Positions 34,948-44,308 of a stretch of DNA of 64,000 bases are shown here, piece by piece. Below the pieces are notes generated by a model that saw only the letters and a program-made list of their open reading frames with translations, did not search any database and had not been told where the DNA came from. Every line of letters begins with the position of its first letter. Position 1 is the stretch's first letter. The DNA is from Rhodanobacter sp. C06 (GTDB lineage Bacteria; Pseudomonadota; Gammaproteobacteria; Xanthomonadales; Rhodanobacteraceae), in contig NZ_MUNP01000030.1 in the NCBI RefSeq assembly GCF_002001105.1, positions 1-64,000 of the forward strand, in the 5' to 3' direction. The position numbers were made by a program, and so were the translations under genes.

Positions 34948-37206
34948 ATGACGGAGCTATTGCAATTTTGGGTCAACAAATTGCGCCTCAAGAAATTGCG
35001 TGCCGGTTTGTTGAAATGGAGCCCGGCCTGGACGGTGCTGGCGGCCATTCTGCTTCCCACGCTGCTGGATCCCGACCTCGGTTTTCGCAGCCCGCTGGCC
35101 GCGCAGGCGGTGAATGCATCCTTGCCCTTTGCCATGCTGTTGCTGGCATGGGGGCTCAGTGGCAGGGCATGGGTGGCACTGGGTTGCGAGGTGGCGTTGC
35201 TGGGGGCGTTGCGCTATGCGGACCAGGTAAAACTGACCTATCTCAATACCGGGCTGGTTTACGCGGATTTCGCCGCCGTTCCAGGTTTGTTGCGCGAACC
35301 TCGCCTGATTCTCGGTTTCATCCGGCCGACCGCCAAGGAAGTGGTCGCCATCGTCATTGCGCTGCTGCTGGCGGGTATCGCCGCGTGGTGGTTCCGGCGG
35401 CGACGTCCCGCCAGTCCCTGGCTTCGTGGCGGTTGTCTCGTGCTGGTTGCCGCGCTGCTGGCGGCCATGGTTTGCGTGCGCATTCCGGACAGCGTTCCGA
35501 ACCTGGGCTGGAGCGTCTGGACCCAGCGGATCGGAGCAAAAAGCGTGGGCGTGGCCGGCAACATCGTGCTGGGCCGGATGGCCTCGCACAATGCGGTGCG
35601 TGCCGCCGATCCTGCGGCTGAGCGCGCATTCTGGGGCGAGCCGCTGGTGCGCCAGGCGCTGCAAAAGACGGTTGTCGGCGGCAATGGCCGGCAGCCGGAC
35701 ATCGTGATCGTGCAGAGCGAATCGCTGTTCGAACCATCCATGTTGCGCGGTTTCGCCGATACGCCGGTATTGAGCCGGATCGCCGGAGAGAAACCGGGTG
35801 TGCCCGGCAATCTGCGCGTGCCGGTGTTCGGCGGCCGTACCTTGCAGACCGAGTTCGAGGTGCTGACCGGCACACCGATCGCGTTTTACCCGGGTTCGAT
35901 GTTCGCCTACTTCGAGTTGATGGGTTGGCACTCGATCGATGCCCTGCCGCGTGTGCTGGCGGATCAGGGCTACGCCACGGTGCTGGTGCATCCGAATGAT
36001 CGCGGTTTCTGGAACCGGGGCACGGTGATGCCCGAGATGGGTTTCTCCACGTTCCAGGACGTTGGCAGTTTCCTCTATCCTCGCGACTACTCGGACCGCA
36101 GCTACGTCAGCGACATGGCGATGACGCGTGCGGTGCTGTCCGAGCTCGATGCGTCGAACCGCCCCACCTTCGTTACCGCGATCAGCATCGAGAACCACGG
36201 GCCGTGGGGACAGTATCCGCCGAAGGACGACAGCGACTTGGGTTTGCCGCCCGGCCTGCATGGTGAGGCGCGCGAGGAGCTGGCGGAATACGTGGAGCAT
36301 GCGATTGCGGCAGATCGCGCCTACGGCCATCTGCTCGACGCGCTGCGGCGACGTGGCCGCCCCACCATCGTGCTGATCTATGGCGACCATCTGCCTGCGT
36401 TGGCGGGTGCCTACCGGCAGCTGGGCTTCAAGGACGGCCGGCCGGCCGATGAGCACGACCCGCCGTACCGGATCTGGGCGAACTTCCCGATTCCCGAACC
36501 GCCGCCCGTTACCTCGGCGTATCTGCTGCAGGGGTGGCTGCTGCATGCGGCGGGCCTGCCGCTGGATGGGCACGCATTGGCCAACTATCTCGCCGGAACG
36601 ATCGCGGCTGATGCCTCCGTGCCGGCTGCCGATCGGCAGCGCGTACTGGACGAGTACGCGAACATCGCCGCCGCCAACGTGGCGACGCCGGTGCGTCCAC
36701 GCGGAGTCAATGCGGGCACGATCTTCATCGGCCATGACCATCTGGCCAGCGTCGTGCACCGGCTCGCAGCGCCAAACGATCGCAAGGCGGTGGATGTGGC
36801 GGATGGCGAGGACTTGCGGATGCAACTCGTGCCCGACCATCAGGCACAGCTCGATTTCGACGTCAATGACGGCGTGGCTTCCATCAGCCTGCGCCCGTAC
36901 CTGGCTCTGCAGTGCCGGCCTGTGGCCGACGATCCGCCGCATTTCACGGTGACCGGCGATGGCCGGGTGCTTTACCGGACAACGTTGCCGGCGGCGGCAC
37001 TGCGGCTGGCGACGCTGGATTTGCGTGGCACGCGTCGACTCACGCTTCGTGTCGAAGGAGCGGTTGGTCCCGGTTGCGATGGCGTGCACGTGCGAATCGC
37101 GCAATTGCTCTGCTACGCGGCGACTTGCACCACGCCCGGCCCGACCGTGCCGCCGGCCGCTGCCATGCGGCCCTCGCGCACCTTGGCGGCACCGCCAGGC
37201 GGTTGA
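34948..37206 (+). CDS. LTA synthase / OpgB-like sulfatase-fold membrane protein with C-terminal extension
   Basis: A 752-residue protein. Several N-terminal helices lead to a periplasmic sulfatase-fold domain: PDIVIVQSESLFEPSMLRGF, GGRTLQTEFEVLTGTP, VHPNDRGFWNRGTVMPEMGF, ISIENHGPWGQYP and IYGDHLPALAG. These match the phosphoglycerol/phosphoethanolamine transferase family. Unlike the minus-strand paralogue it has about 150 extra C-terminal residues that look like a small beta domain (LRGTRRLTLRVEGAVGPGCD), reminiscent of NPCBM-type carbohydrate-binding modules; that reading is tentative. ATG 34948 sits just after the divergent methyltransferase start. Confidence 0.82.
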   Translation: MTELLQFWVNKLRLKKLRAGLLKWSPAWTVLAAILLPTLLDPDLGFRSPLAAQAVNASLPFAMLLLAWGLSGRAWVALGCEVALLGALRYADQVKLTYLNTGLVYADFAAVPGLLREPRLILGFIRPTAKEVVAIVIALLLAGIAAWWFRRRRPASPWLRGGCLVLVAALLAAMVCVRIPDSVPNLGWSVWTQRIGAKSVGVAGNIVLGRMASHNAVRAADPAAERAFWGEPLVRQALQKTVVGGNGRQPDIVIVQSESLFEPSMLRGFADTPVLSRIAGEKPGVPGNLRVPVFGGRTLQTEFEVLTGTPIAFYPGSMFAYFELMGWHSIDALPRVLADQGYATVLVHPNDRGFWNRGTVMPEMGFSTFQDVGSFLYPRDYSDRSYVSDMAMTRAVLSELDASNRPTFVTAISIENHGPWGQYPPKDDSDLGLPPGLHGEAREELAEYVEHAIAADRAYGHLLDALRRRGRPTIVLIYGDHLPALAGAYRQLGFKDGRPADEHDPPYRIWANFPIPEPPPVTSAYLLQGWLLHAAGLPLDGHALANYLAGTIAADASVPAADRQRVLDEYANIAAANVATPVRPRGVNAGTIFIGHDHLASVVHRLAAPNDRKAVDVADGEDLRMQLVPDHQAQLDFDVNDGVASISLRPYLALQCRPVADDPPHFTVTGDGRVLYRTTLPAAALRLATLDLRGTRRLTLRVEGAVGPGCDGVHVRIAQLLCYAATCTTPGPTVPPAAAMRPSRTLAAPPGG

Positions 37207-37257
37207 GGCTATGCTTCGAGATCGAGATGACCTGGGCCGTCGCGACGAGGAGGGTGC

Positions 37258-38868
37258 TTGATCGAGTCATTCCGGCAACAAGAGTCCGAGGCAAGCAGCG
37301 GTGCGTGCGATTCGCCGCCGAGGCAGGCAGGCGCTACCTCATTCGTGCTGGACGAAGGATGCGCGGCGCAACTGGTGGAGCGAACCACGCTGGAGGCGCG
37401 GTGGGCCGAGTTTTCTCATGCGCCGCAGCGCGAGCGGGGTCTGGTACTGCTGGTCGGTGAGCGGCTGGAACTTCCGGCGCTGCGCTGTCCGCCTGAGCCG
37501 GTATTGTGGTTGCGCTGCATGCGCGGACTTCCCCGGATCAGCGACGACGGATTGGATGTGGAAGTCTGGGGGAGTCCTCCGGGCGATGCGCCGGCACGGC
37601 TGCTGTTGTCGCTGCGTTTGGAGAATGCGCAGCCGCAAGCCGGCATGCGCGAAGTGTTGCTGGATTTGCCGCTGGCGGTCGATGAGGTCTGGAAGCTGGA
37701 ACTGCGATGCGAGCCGGGGCCGCAGGGCCAAGGCGACGCGGATTGGCTGGCTCTGATCGGGCTGGTGGTCTGTGCGGGGGAGGAATTGCCCTTGCTGCGC
37801 GCACGCTCGCATCATGCCTGGAGGCTCGCGAATGAAATCGAGCATTTCAGTCACGTCTACTCGAATGCGTTCTACCGCGACCGTCACGTGGATCGTCGTG
37901 GCGAAGGCGGTGCGGCCATGGGTCCGGTGCGCTCCCTCCCTGTCAGTGCATCGCTCGACGATGCCGGGGAGCGGGTGCGTGCGGCGTTGCTGGCCCGCCT
38001 GCAAGATGTCCCGCCGCGAGCCGGTGAGAATGCATATGGCTATGCCACGCGCATGCTCGGCAAGCTGATTCCGGAGCGGGCGCCGGATTTCGTCGGACGC
38101 TTGCGACAAATGTTCGCGAGCCGGGACGGCCAACCGCTGCGCATGCTGGCCTTGTGCGCGGGCGAAGCTGCCGTCGAAGGGCAGGTACTGGCGCAAGCCG
38201 ACGTGCCGGTCGAGTTGTGCATCGTCGATGTCAATGCCGGTTTGCTGGAGCAGGCGGCTTTGCGCATGCCGCCAAGTGTCACGGTGGATCGCGTGCTGGG
38301 TGACGCCAATGACATCGGCCTGCAGCTCGGTCGGTTCGATGTCATCTGCATCACCTCCGGCCTGCACCATCTGGTCGAATTGGAACGGGTGCTAGGCGCG
38401 ATCGCGAAGATGCTGCGGCCGGGGGGTGAGTTCTGGTTGATCGGCGAGCAGGTTGGTCGCAATGGCAACCGGCTATGGCCCGAGGCTTCTGACATGGCGA
38501 ATCGGGTCTTTGCAGCTTGGCCCGAGGCCAAACGGCTGAATCACAACACCGGGATGGTGGACAAGCTGCTGCCGGACGTCGATTGTTCGGCCTCCAGCTT
38601 CGAGGGTATTCGCAGCCAGGACATTCTCGGCCAGGTCGATCGTCACTTTCTGCCCGTGGCGCGCTATTTGCGTAACGCTTTCCTGTGGCGATTGGTGGAT
38701 GTAGCCTACGCCGCCAACTTCGATCTGGCTGCGGCCGCCGATCGGGAATTGCTGATGGACGCCGTGGTGGAAGAAGCCATGCATTGGGCATGCGGCGGTC
38801 GCGGTACCGAGTTGCATGCGGTCTATCGTAGCAAATGGGCCGACATGGGCGGATTGGCTCTCGCCTGA
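37258..38868 (+). CDS. Two-part class I SAM methyltransferase
   Basis: A 536-residue cytoplasmic protein. The first about 210 residues are a beta-rich region of unknown type (LVLLVGERLELPALRCPPEP, LLLSLRLENAQPQ). The methyltransferase core begins near residue 295: MLALCAGEAAVEGQVLA is a variant motif I, followed by ELCIVDVNAGLLEQA, FDVICITSGLHHLVELERVL and KMLRPGGEFWLIGEQVGRNG. This resembles methyltransferases of polysaccharide clusters. Start at TTG 37258, preceded by GAGGAGGG; no nearby ATG fits. It is 51 bases after the sulfatase-fold gene on the same strand. Confidence 0.75.
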   Translation: MIESFRQQESEASSGACDSPPRQAGATSFVLDEGCAAQLVERTTLEARWAEFSHAPQRERGLVLLVGERLELPALRCPPEPVLWLRCMRGLPRISDDGLDVEVWGSPPGDAPARLLLSLRLENAQPQAGMREVLLDLPLAVDEVWKLELRCEPGPQGQGDADWLALIGLVVCAGEELPLLRARSHHAWRLANEIEHFSHVYSNAFYRDRHVDRRGEGGAAMGPVRSLPVSASLDDAGERVRAALLARLQDVPPRAGENAYGYATRMLGKLIPERAPDFVGRLRQMFASRDGQPLRMLALCAGEAAVEGQVLAQADVPVELCIVDVNAGLLEQAALRMPPSVTVDRVLGDANDIGLQLGRFDVICITSGLHHLVELERVLGAIAKMLRPGGEFWLIGEQVGRNGNRLWPEASDMANRVFAAWPEAKRLNHNTGMVDKLLPDVDCSASSFEGIRSQDILGQVDRHFLPVARYLRNAFLWRLVDVAYAANFDLAAAADRELLMDAVVEEAMHWACGGRGTELHAVYRSKWADMGGLALA

Positions 38869-38932
38869 CAAGTGAACCCCGCTTCGCGAGAATTGCGGGT
38901 CAACGTGGATCGACCAGTGGGGAACTGTCGGG

Positions 38933-40468
38933 ATGTGGAAAAGATGGCACGCTCGTGCAGGACACGCGAGCAGCATTTCGCACCGAGTGGTCTGGGTGCG
39001 CCCACTGGCATGGGCGGTGGCGTTGGCTGCATGGATTGACGCCCTGTATTTCGTTTTGCGCAGTGCAAACCCGGTCATCCGGTCGGACGACTGGTATTAC
39101 TTGGATGTCTTCGTGCGCAAGGCGGTGGCAGGCCAACTCGGCCTCGTCGACTTCTTCGCCAGACGCTACGACGCCGACCATGCGCAGCCGTTGAACAAAC
39201 TGGTGATGTTGCTGGAGTGGCGCTGGTTTGATCTCGATTTTGCCGTGGGTGCGGTGATCGGCGTGATGGCCGCTGCCGTGTGCGCGATGATCCTGCACCG
39301 GGTCTTGCTGCCGTCGCAGCGCGACCCGCGGGGTGATGCGCGTCGTTATCTGGCCTGGTCCGTCATCTGCGCGTTGCTGTTCTCGCTCAACGCCAGCGGC
39401 ATCTGGACATGGCCGCTGGTGGCGCTCGGCTACCTAGCCGTCGTGCCGATCCTGTTGTTTCTGCTGGCGACGTGGCAGGCGTGGCAGCACCAGCGCTATC
39501 TGCTGCTGACGCTGGCGACCCTGCTGCTCGGCGTGGTGGCGGACGACAGCGCCATGATCACCGTGGTTGCCACGCTGGCGGCCCTGTTGCTGCTCGCGTT
39601 CCGTGATCCGTCACCGTCGCGCGCCGTCCCGTGGAAGACGGTGCTGGTGATCCTCGCCTGCACGGTGCTGGTGCGGATCGGCTACACCCTCGTTCCCGTG
39701 CTGGACAGCACGCCCAGCCCGTCGCTGTCCACCCATCTGGCCGTGCTGCACGGACAGTTGCAAGCCGGCGGGGCGTGGCAATGGCTCAGCATTCCACTGG
39801 CATCGTCGGTGGCGCACGACAACCCCTTTCACGGTTTGTCGGCGACGACGTGGAACACGCTGCAGATGATCGTGGTCGCGGGTCTGCTCGCCGCGCATGC
39901 GATGTTCTGGTGGCGCGCCCTGCGTGGCGGATACAACAAGCCGGTGTTTGTCGCCGTGTGCCTGATGCTGCTTTCGTATGGCTGGCTGGCGGGCATCATC
40001 GTCATGCGCGTGTCGTATTTCGGCAGTGGTTACCTTGCCCAGGATCGCTATGTCGAGTTCTACCAGTTCAACCTGATGGCGCTGTTGCTGATGTGGGCGA
40101 GTGCGTCGCCGCCCGCCTGTCCGAGTACACCGTGGCGGCACTGGCTCACGGGGCACGTTCCCGCGGCGGCCTGCGTGCTGTTGCTGCTGCTGCAGATTCC
40201 GCTGGCGCAGGCTGCCTGGCAGCAGCGGCGCTACAGCCTTCCCTACTATGGCCAGATGGCGACCCAGATCGAGCAGATGTCGGCTGACCCGACACGGACG
40301 CAAGGCTGCCTGCCGCTGCTGGTGGTTTGCCAGTGGCCGCTCGAGCGCCGGCGCGCGGCGCTGGACCTGCTGCGCGACCAGCGCCTGAACGTGTTTTCGT
40401 CACGCGTACAAGCACGGCACCGGTTCCTGCCACGCTGGCCTGCCGATGCCGAAGGACACGCGCCATGA
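38933..40468 (+). CDS. Polytopic membrane protein, GT-C-like
   Basis: A 511-residue inner-membrane protein with about ten hydrophobic helices. The first periplasmic loop carries NPVIRSDDWYYLDVFVRKA, with the paired aspartates seen in GT-C/PMT-type glycosyltransferases, then FFARRYDADHAQPLNKL. A soluble C-terminal tail of about 80 residues follows. A role in moving sugars from polyprenol-phosphate to the O-antigen in the periplasm is likely by analogy. ATG 38933 with GGGA-like box. The next gene begins close to its end, also GT-C-like. Confidence 0.65.
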   Translation: MWKRWHARAGHASSISHRVVWVRPLAWAVALAAWIDALYFVLRSANPVIRSDDWYYLDVFVRKAVAGQLGLVDFFARRYDADHAQPLNKLVMLLEWRWFDLDFAVGAVIGVMAAAVCAMILHRVLLPSQRDPRGDARRYLAWSVICALLFSLNASGIWTWPLVALGYLAVVPILLFLLATWQAWQHQRYLLLTLATLLLGVVADDSAMITVVATLAALLLLAFRDPSPSRAVPWKTVLVILACTVLVRIGYTLVPVLDSTPSPSLSTHLAVLHGQLQAGGAWQWLSIPLASSVAHDNPFHGLSATTWNTLQMIVVAGLLAAHAMFWWRALRGGYNKPVFVAVCLMLLSYGWLAGIIVMRVSYFGSGYLAQDRYVEFYQFNLMALLLMWASASPPACPSTPWRHWLTGHVPAAACVLLLLLQIPLAQAAWQQRRYSLPYYGQMATQIEQMSADPTRTQGCLPLLVVCQWPLERRRAALDLLRDQRLNVFSSRVQARHRFLPRWPADAEGHAP

Positions 40469-40505
40469 CGCGGCAGGTACGCCGCGGCCGGTTCGGGGTT
40501 TCGGC

Positions 40506-42110
40506 ATGATGGCGCCGTCCATGCAATCTCCCGATGCCATGTCGCAGCGGCTCGATCATCGGATCGTCTGCGCGGCCCTGTTGTTGGCCGTTGCCGCTTC
40601 CCTGGCGAGATTTCTGCTGGAAGCGCATCTCGGCTTCAATCTGTGGGACGAGGGTTATCTCTGGTACGGCGTGCAGCGCGTGCTGCATGGCGAAGTGCCG
40701 ATTCGAGATTTCATGTCCTATGACCTGGGTCGCTATTACTGGGCCGCGGGTGTGCTGTGGTTGTTCGATGTGCACGGTATCGTCGCCGTGCGTGCGGCGA
40801 CGGAGTTGTTCTCCACGCTGGGTGTCGTTGCGGCCGCCTGGCTCGTGCTGCGCGGATCAAATGGCAACGGACTGATGCGCCTGGGTCTGTGCGCCGTGGC
40901 AGTGGTGTTGTGCCTGCTGTGGATGGTGCCGTGGTGGAAGGGGTACGACGCGGCCATCTCGATCATCCTGGTCGCCAGCCTGGCGCGGGTACTGACTAGT
41001 CCATCGCCCGTACGCTTCCTGGTACATGGTGTGGTGATTGGCGTTGCCGCGGTGTTCGGAAAAAATCACGGATTCTACGGTGTGGTTGCATGTCTGCTTG
41101 CCACGCCTGCGTTGATGCTGCGCGTTGCCCCGCCTGCATGGCGTCGCTGCATTCCGGCGTGGCTGGCGGGGGTGACCGTCGGCTTCTCCCCGATCCTGCT
41201 GGGGCTGGTGCTGGATCACCAGTTCGCGGTCATGTTCTGGGAGAGCATCCGTTTCCTCCTGTTCGAGTACCACGGGACCAACCTTCCGTTGCCGGTGCCA
41301 TGGCCGTGGACAGTGCATGGCGATGGCGCGTTGACGCAGGCACTGCTCGCGCGATGGGTGACGGGGGGCATGTTCCTGCTGCTTCCGCTTTTTTGCGTCA
41401 TTGGCATGGCGGTCGTCGCGCATCGCTTGCGCCGCCACGGCAGGATTGTGCACCCGGAGTTTGTGGCCTGTGTAGCCACCGCGATTCCCTATCTCAACGT
41501 GGCGTTCTCGCGGGCGGACGCCTCTCATCTCGCCCAGGCGATATTTCCGCTACTGATCGGCGTGCTGATTCTCCCCGCGCGTGGCTTGGGCCAGGCGTTG
41601 CTTCGCTGGCTGGGATTTCCGTTGCTGGCGTTGGCCTCGTTGCTGGTCGCACTGCCACTGCATCCCTGGTACCAGGCGCGGACGCAGCCCGGTTGGCGCG
41701 TCGTCGATGTGCGGGGTGACGCATTGCGCATGAGTGACGCCGCGGCGGTCCCGGTCGAAGCCGTCGAGAGCCTGGCACATCGCTACGTCCCGAGTGGTGG
41801 CACGCTGCTCGCGGCGCCGGTCTGGCCGGGAGCGTACGCGCTGCTGGGAATCAGGTCGCCGGTATGGGAAATCTATCCGCTGTTTCCGCGCAGCGACAGT
41901 TTCCAGAGACAGGAAATCGGTCGGCTGCAACAGGCCCGTCCGTCGCTGGTACTCGTCTATGACATCGGGGTCGATGGGCGCGAAGACCTGCGTTATGCGC
42001 ACACCCATCCGGTCATCTGGAGCTATGTGCAAACGAACTACAGGCAGCTCGAATCACCTCGCGAGTTACCCGAGCTGCGGGTCTATATCCCGAAACTCTC
42101 GACGGAGTAG
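40506..42110 (+). CDS. Polytopic membrane protein, GT39/GT-C-like
   Basis: A 534-residue inner-membrane protein. The first loop after helix 1 reads LGFNLWDEGYLWYGVQRVLH and then PIRDFMSYDLGRYYWAAGVL, a DE-type acidic pair plus a second aspartate typical of PMT/ArnT-family GT-C enzymes. About ten helices and a periplasmic C-terminal domain follow. ATG 40506 has a GGGG box nine bases upstream; ATG 40446, which overlaps the previous gene, is an alternative. Converges with the minus-strand operon only 18 bases downstream. Confidence 0.7.
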   Translation: MMAPSMQSPDAMSQRLDHRIVCAALLLAVAASLARFLLEAHLGFNLWDEGYLWYGVQRVLHGEVPIRDFMSYDLGRYYWAAGVLWLFDVHGIVAVRAATELFSTLGVVAAAWLVLRGSNGNGLMRLGLCAVAVVLCLLWMVPWWKGYDAAISIILVASLARVLTSPSPVRFLVHGVVIGVAAVFGKNHGFYGVVACLLATPALMLRVAPPAWRRCIPAWLAGVTVGFSPILLGLVLDHQFAVMFWESIRFLLFEYHGTNLPLPVPWPWTVHGDGALTQALLARWVTGGMFLLLPLFCVIGMAVVAHRLRRHGRIVHPEFVACVATAIPYLNVAFSRADASHLAQAIFPLLIGVLILPARGLGQALLRWLGFPLLALASLLVALPLHPWYQARTQPGWRVVDVRGDALRMSDAAAVPVEAVESLAHRYVPSGGTLLAAPVWPGAYALLGIRSPVWEIYPLFPRSDSFQRQEIGRLQQARPSLVLVYDIGVDGREDLRYAHTHPVIWSYVQTNYRQLESPRELPELRVYIPKLSTE

Positions 42111-42128
42111 GGCACGTCGTTCCTGCGC

Positions 42129-43073
42129 CTACTTTTGTTCGTTGCGTGGATGCCGCAGCAGGAGCAGCAGGCAGGCGAGCCCCGCCAGTGCGGTCAAGGG
42201 CGTGAGCAGACGCAGCGCAATTGCGACGGCTTCTGCATCGGCGACGGAAGCCCCCAGCCAGAGCATGATGCCGCGGCTGCCGAGCTCCGACACGCCCAGG
42301 CCGCCGGGCGTCATGCTGGCGACCACGGCCAGCATGACGCCGCCCAGCAGCAGGCAGACCTCGCTGAAATCCACGCGCACGTTGATGGCCAGTATGGCGA
42401 GCCACCATAGGCCGGCATAGAGCAGCCAGATGATCACCGTCAGCAGGCTGGCGCGAACGATCCGCTTGCGGTGCCGCAACACTTCCGCGTACGGCTGCAG
42501 CCGCACTGGCAGATGGTGCAGATAAATGGCCAGAACGCTGAGCAGCAGCGCCGCCAGCAGCGGCAAAAGCAGTGCCAACGGAGCCAGCCATGCCAACCCG
42601 AAGTGCCAGGCGACGCCGCACAGGCCCATGCCAAGCACACCGCCGAGGTCGAGTACCCGTTCGACGAAGAAGGCGGAGACGCCCAGTCGCCAGGCACTGG
42701 CATGATGGTCTGGAATCAAACGAATCTTGATGACCTCACCCAGCTGGAACGGGGTGAGCGAGGCCAGCCCCGAGGCGGCGCCGTTGGCGCACAGCGACTG
42801 CCAGAAGCGGTGACGATCGGGTTCGATCCCCAGCACGAGCAGCCAGCGCAAGCCGCGCACCGAGAAGGTCGCGAGCAGCAGGGGCAGTGCGCCTGCCAGC
42901 AGCAGGCCTGGATGCAGGTGCACCAGCGCGTGCGCCACCATATGCCAGTCGAACAACCGGATGGTTGCCACCACGCAGGTGACGGCGATCAGCAGCACCA
43001 GCAGATGACGCCAGCGGCGGCGGATCAGCGCACGCATGGATGGCCATTGCGGCGGCCGGCGAGGCGCGACCAT
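42129..43073 (-). CDS. UPF0104 / AglD-like lysylphosphatidylglycerol synthase-type membrane protein
   Basis: A 314-residue inner-membrane protein with about eight helices. The pattern ATFSVRGLRWLLVL, ANGAASGLASLTPFQLGEVIKIRLIP, VSAFFVERVLDLGGVLG and MTPGGLGVSELGSRG matches the UPF0104 family (YbhN, AglD, MprF flippase part). Members are linked to lipid or lipid-sugar translocation. ATG 43073 was chosen since earlier starts would overlap the aminotransferase; ATG 43037 is an alternative. Last gene of the minus-strand operon. Confidence 0.8.
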   Translation of the reverse strand: MVAPRRPPQWPSMRALIRRRWRHLLVLLIAVTCVVATIRLFDWHMVAHALVHLHPGLLLAGALPLLLATFSVRGLRWLLVLGIEPDRHRFWQSLCANGAASGLASLTPFQLGEVIKIRLIPDHHASAWRLGVSAFFVERVLDLGGVLGMGLCGVAWHFGLAWLAPLALLLPLLAALLLSVLAIYLHHLPVRLQPYAEVLRHRKRIVRASLLTVIIWLLYAGLWWLAILAINVRVDFSEVCLLLGGVMLAVVASMTPGGLGVSELGSRGIMLWLGASVADAEAVAIALRLLTPLTALAGLACLLLLLRHPRNEQK

Positions 43074-43131
43074 GCCCGTCGATGATCGGCGATGGCAGGT
43101 GCCTGTGGATGGGGCTGGGCGTACATGCGTC

Positions 43132-44265
43132 TCAAGCCTGTTCCAGCACGCACTGCGCCGCTTGCATGACGTGCTCCTGCTGGCTTTCGAGCCCGATCCA
43201 CAGCGGCAGGCGTACCAGGCCGTCGCTGGCGGCATCGGTATGCGCCAACGTTCCGGACATGCGCCCGTAGCGCTGGCCGGCGGGCGAGCTGTGCAGCGGG
43301 ATGTAGTGGAAGACCGTGCCGATACCGGCGGCCTTCATTGCCTCGATGAAATGCGTGCGCGCTTCCAGCCCGTGCAGCAGCAGAAAATACATGTGCGCGT
43401 TGTGCGCGCATTCCGCGGGGATGACCGGACGGCGCAGCCGGCCGGCCGATTCCAGCGGAGCCGCCCATGCATGGTAACGGTCCCAGATCGCCAGTCGCCG
43501 GCTGGTGATGTGGTCGGCTTCCTCCAGCTGGGCGGCCAGGAAGGCTGCGACCAATTCGCTGGGCAGGTAGGACGAGCCGAGGTCGACCCAGGTGTACTTG
43601 TCGACCTGGCCGCGGAAAAATCGGGTGCGGTTGGTGCCCTTTTCGCGGATGACCTCCGCGCGCTCGACCAGGGCCGGGTCGTTGATCAGCAGCGCACCGC
43701 CCTCGCCCGAGATCACGTTCTTGGTTTCGTGGAAACTCAACGCCGCCAGGTCACCGATGCTGCCGAGCGGGCGCCCCTTGTACAGCGACAGCATCGCTTG
43801 AGCGGCGTCCTCGACCACGCGCAGCCTGTGGCGCGCCGCGATCGCCATGATGGTGTCCATCTCGCAGGCGACGCCGGCGTAATGCACCACGCAGATGGCG
43901 CGTGTGCGCGGGGTGATCGCCTGTTCGATCAGTGCCTCGTCGATATTCAACGTATCGGGACGGATGTCCACGAACACCGGCACCGCGCCCCGCAGCACGA
44001 AGGCATTGGCCGTCGAGACGAAGGTGAACGAAGGCATGATCACTTCGTCGCCAGGCTGCAGGTCGAGCAGGATGGCCGCCATCTCCAGGGCCGCCGTGCA
44101 GGAATGGGTGAGCAGCGCCTTGCGTGTCCCGGTGCGACGTTCCAGCCACGCGTGGCAGGCGCGTGTGAACGAGCCATCGCCGGACAGCTGGCCCATGGCG
44201 TGCGCCTGGGCGATGTTGTCGAGCTCGCGGCCGACCAGATAGGGGCGGTTGAATGGAATGGTCAT
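43132..44265 (-). CDS. rffA: dTDP-4-amino-4,6-dideoxygalactose transaminase (WecE/RffA)
   Basis: A 377-residue PLP-dependent DegT/DnrJ/EryC1 aminotransferase. MTIPFNRPYLVGRELDNI is the characteristic WecE start. MPSFTFVSTANAFVLRGAVP, VVEDAAQAMLSLYKGRPLG and FHETKNVISGEGGAL (the lysine binds PLP) are intact. In the known pathway it converts dTDP-4-keto-6-deoxyglucose, made here by rfbA and rfbB, to dTDP-4-amino-4,6-dideoxygalactose. No rffC-like acetyltransferase is directly beside it, so the amine may be acylated differently (see WbqC and ATP-grasp neighbours). Confidence 0.92.
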   Translation of the reverse strand: MTIPFNRPYLVGRELDNIAQAHAMGQLSGDGSFTRACHAWLERRTGTRKALLTHSCTAALEMAAILLDLQPGDEVIMPSFTFVSTANAFVLRGAVPVFVDIRPDTLNIDEALIEQAITPRTRAICVVHYAGVACEMDTIMAIAARHRLRVVEDAAQAMLSLYKGRPLGSIGDLAALSFHETKNVISGEGGALLINDPALVERAEVIREKGTNRTRFFRGQVDKYTWVDLGSSYLPSELVAAFLAAQLEEADHITSRRLAIWDRYHAWAAPLESAGRLRRPVIPAECAHNAHMYFLLLHGLEARTHFIEAMKAAGIGTVFHYIPLHSSPAGQRYGRMSGTLAHTDAASDGLVRLPLWIGLESQQEHVMQAAQCVLEQA

Positions 44266-44308
44266 GCGGACGCTCGGCGGATGGACGCGTGCTTGGACGG
44301 CCGTGGGA

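Noticed and set aside
32507-34951. A long open frame (814 codons) opposite the sulfatase-fold and methyltransferase genes
   Set aside because: The opposite strand encodes recognisable families with signature motifs; this frame has no motif and antisense-type composition.
34957-37104. A 715-codon minus-strand open frame opposite the second sulfatase-fold gene
   Set aside because: Arg/Gln/His-rich antisense shadow with no motif; the plus-strand protein has clear catalytic signatures.
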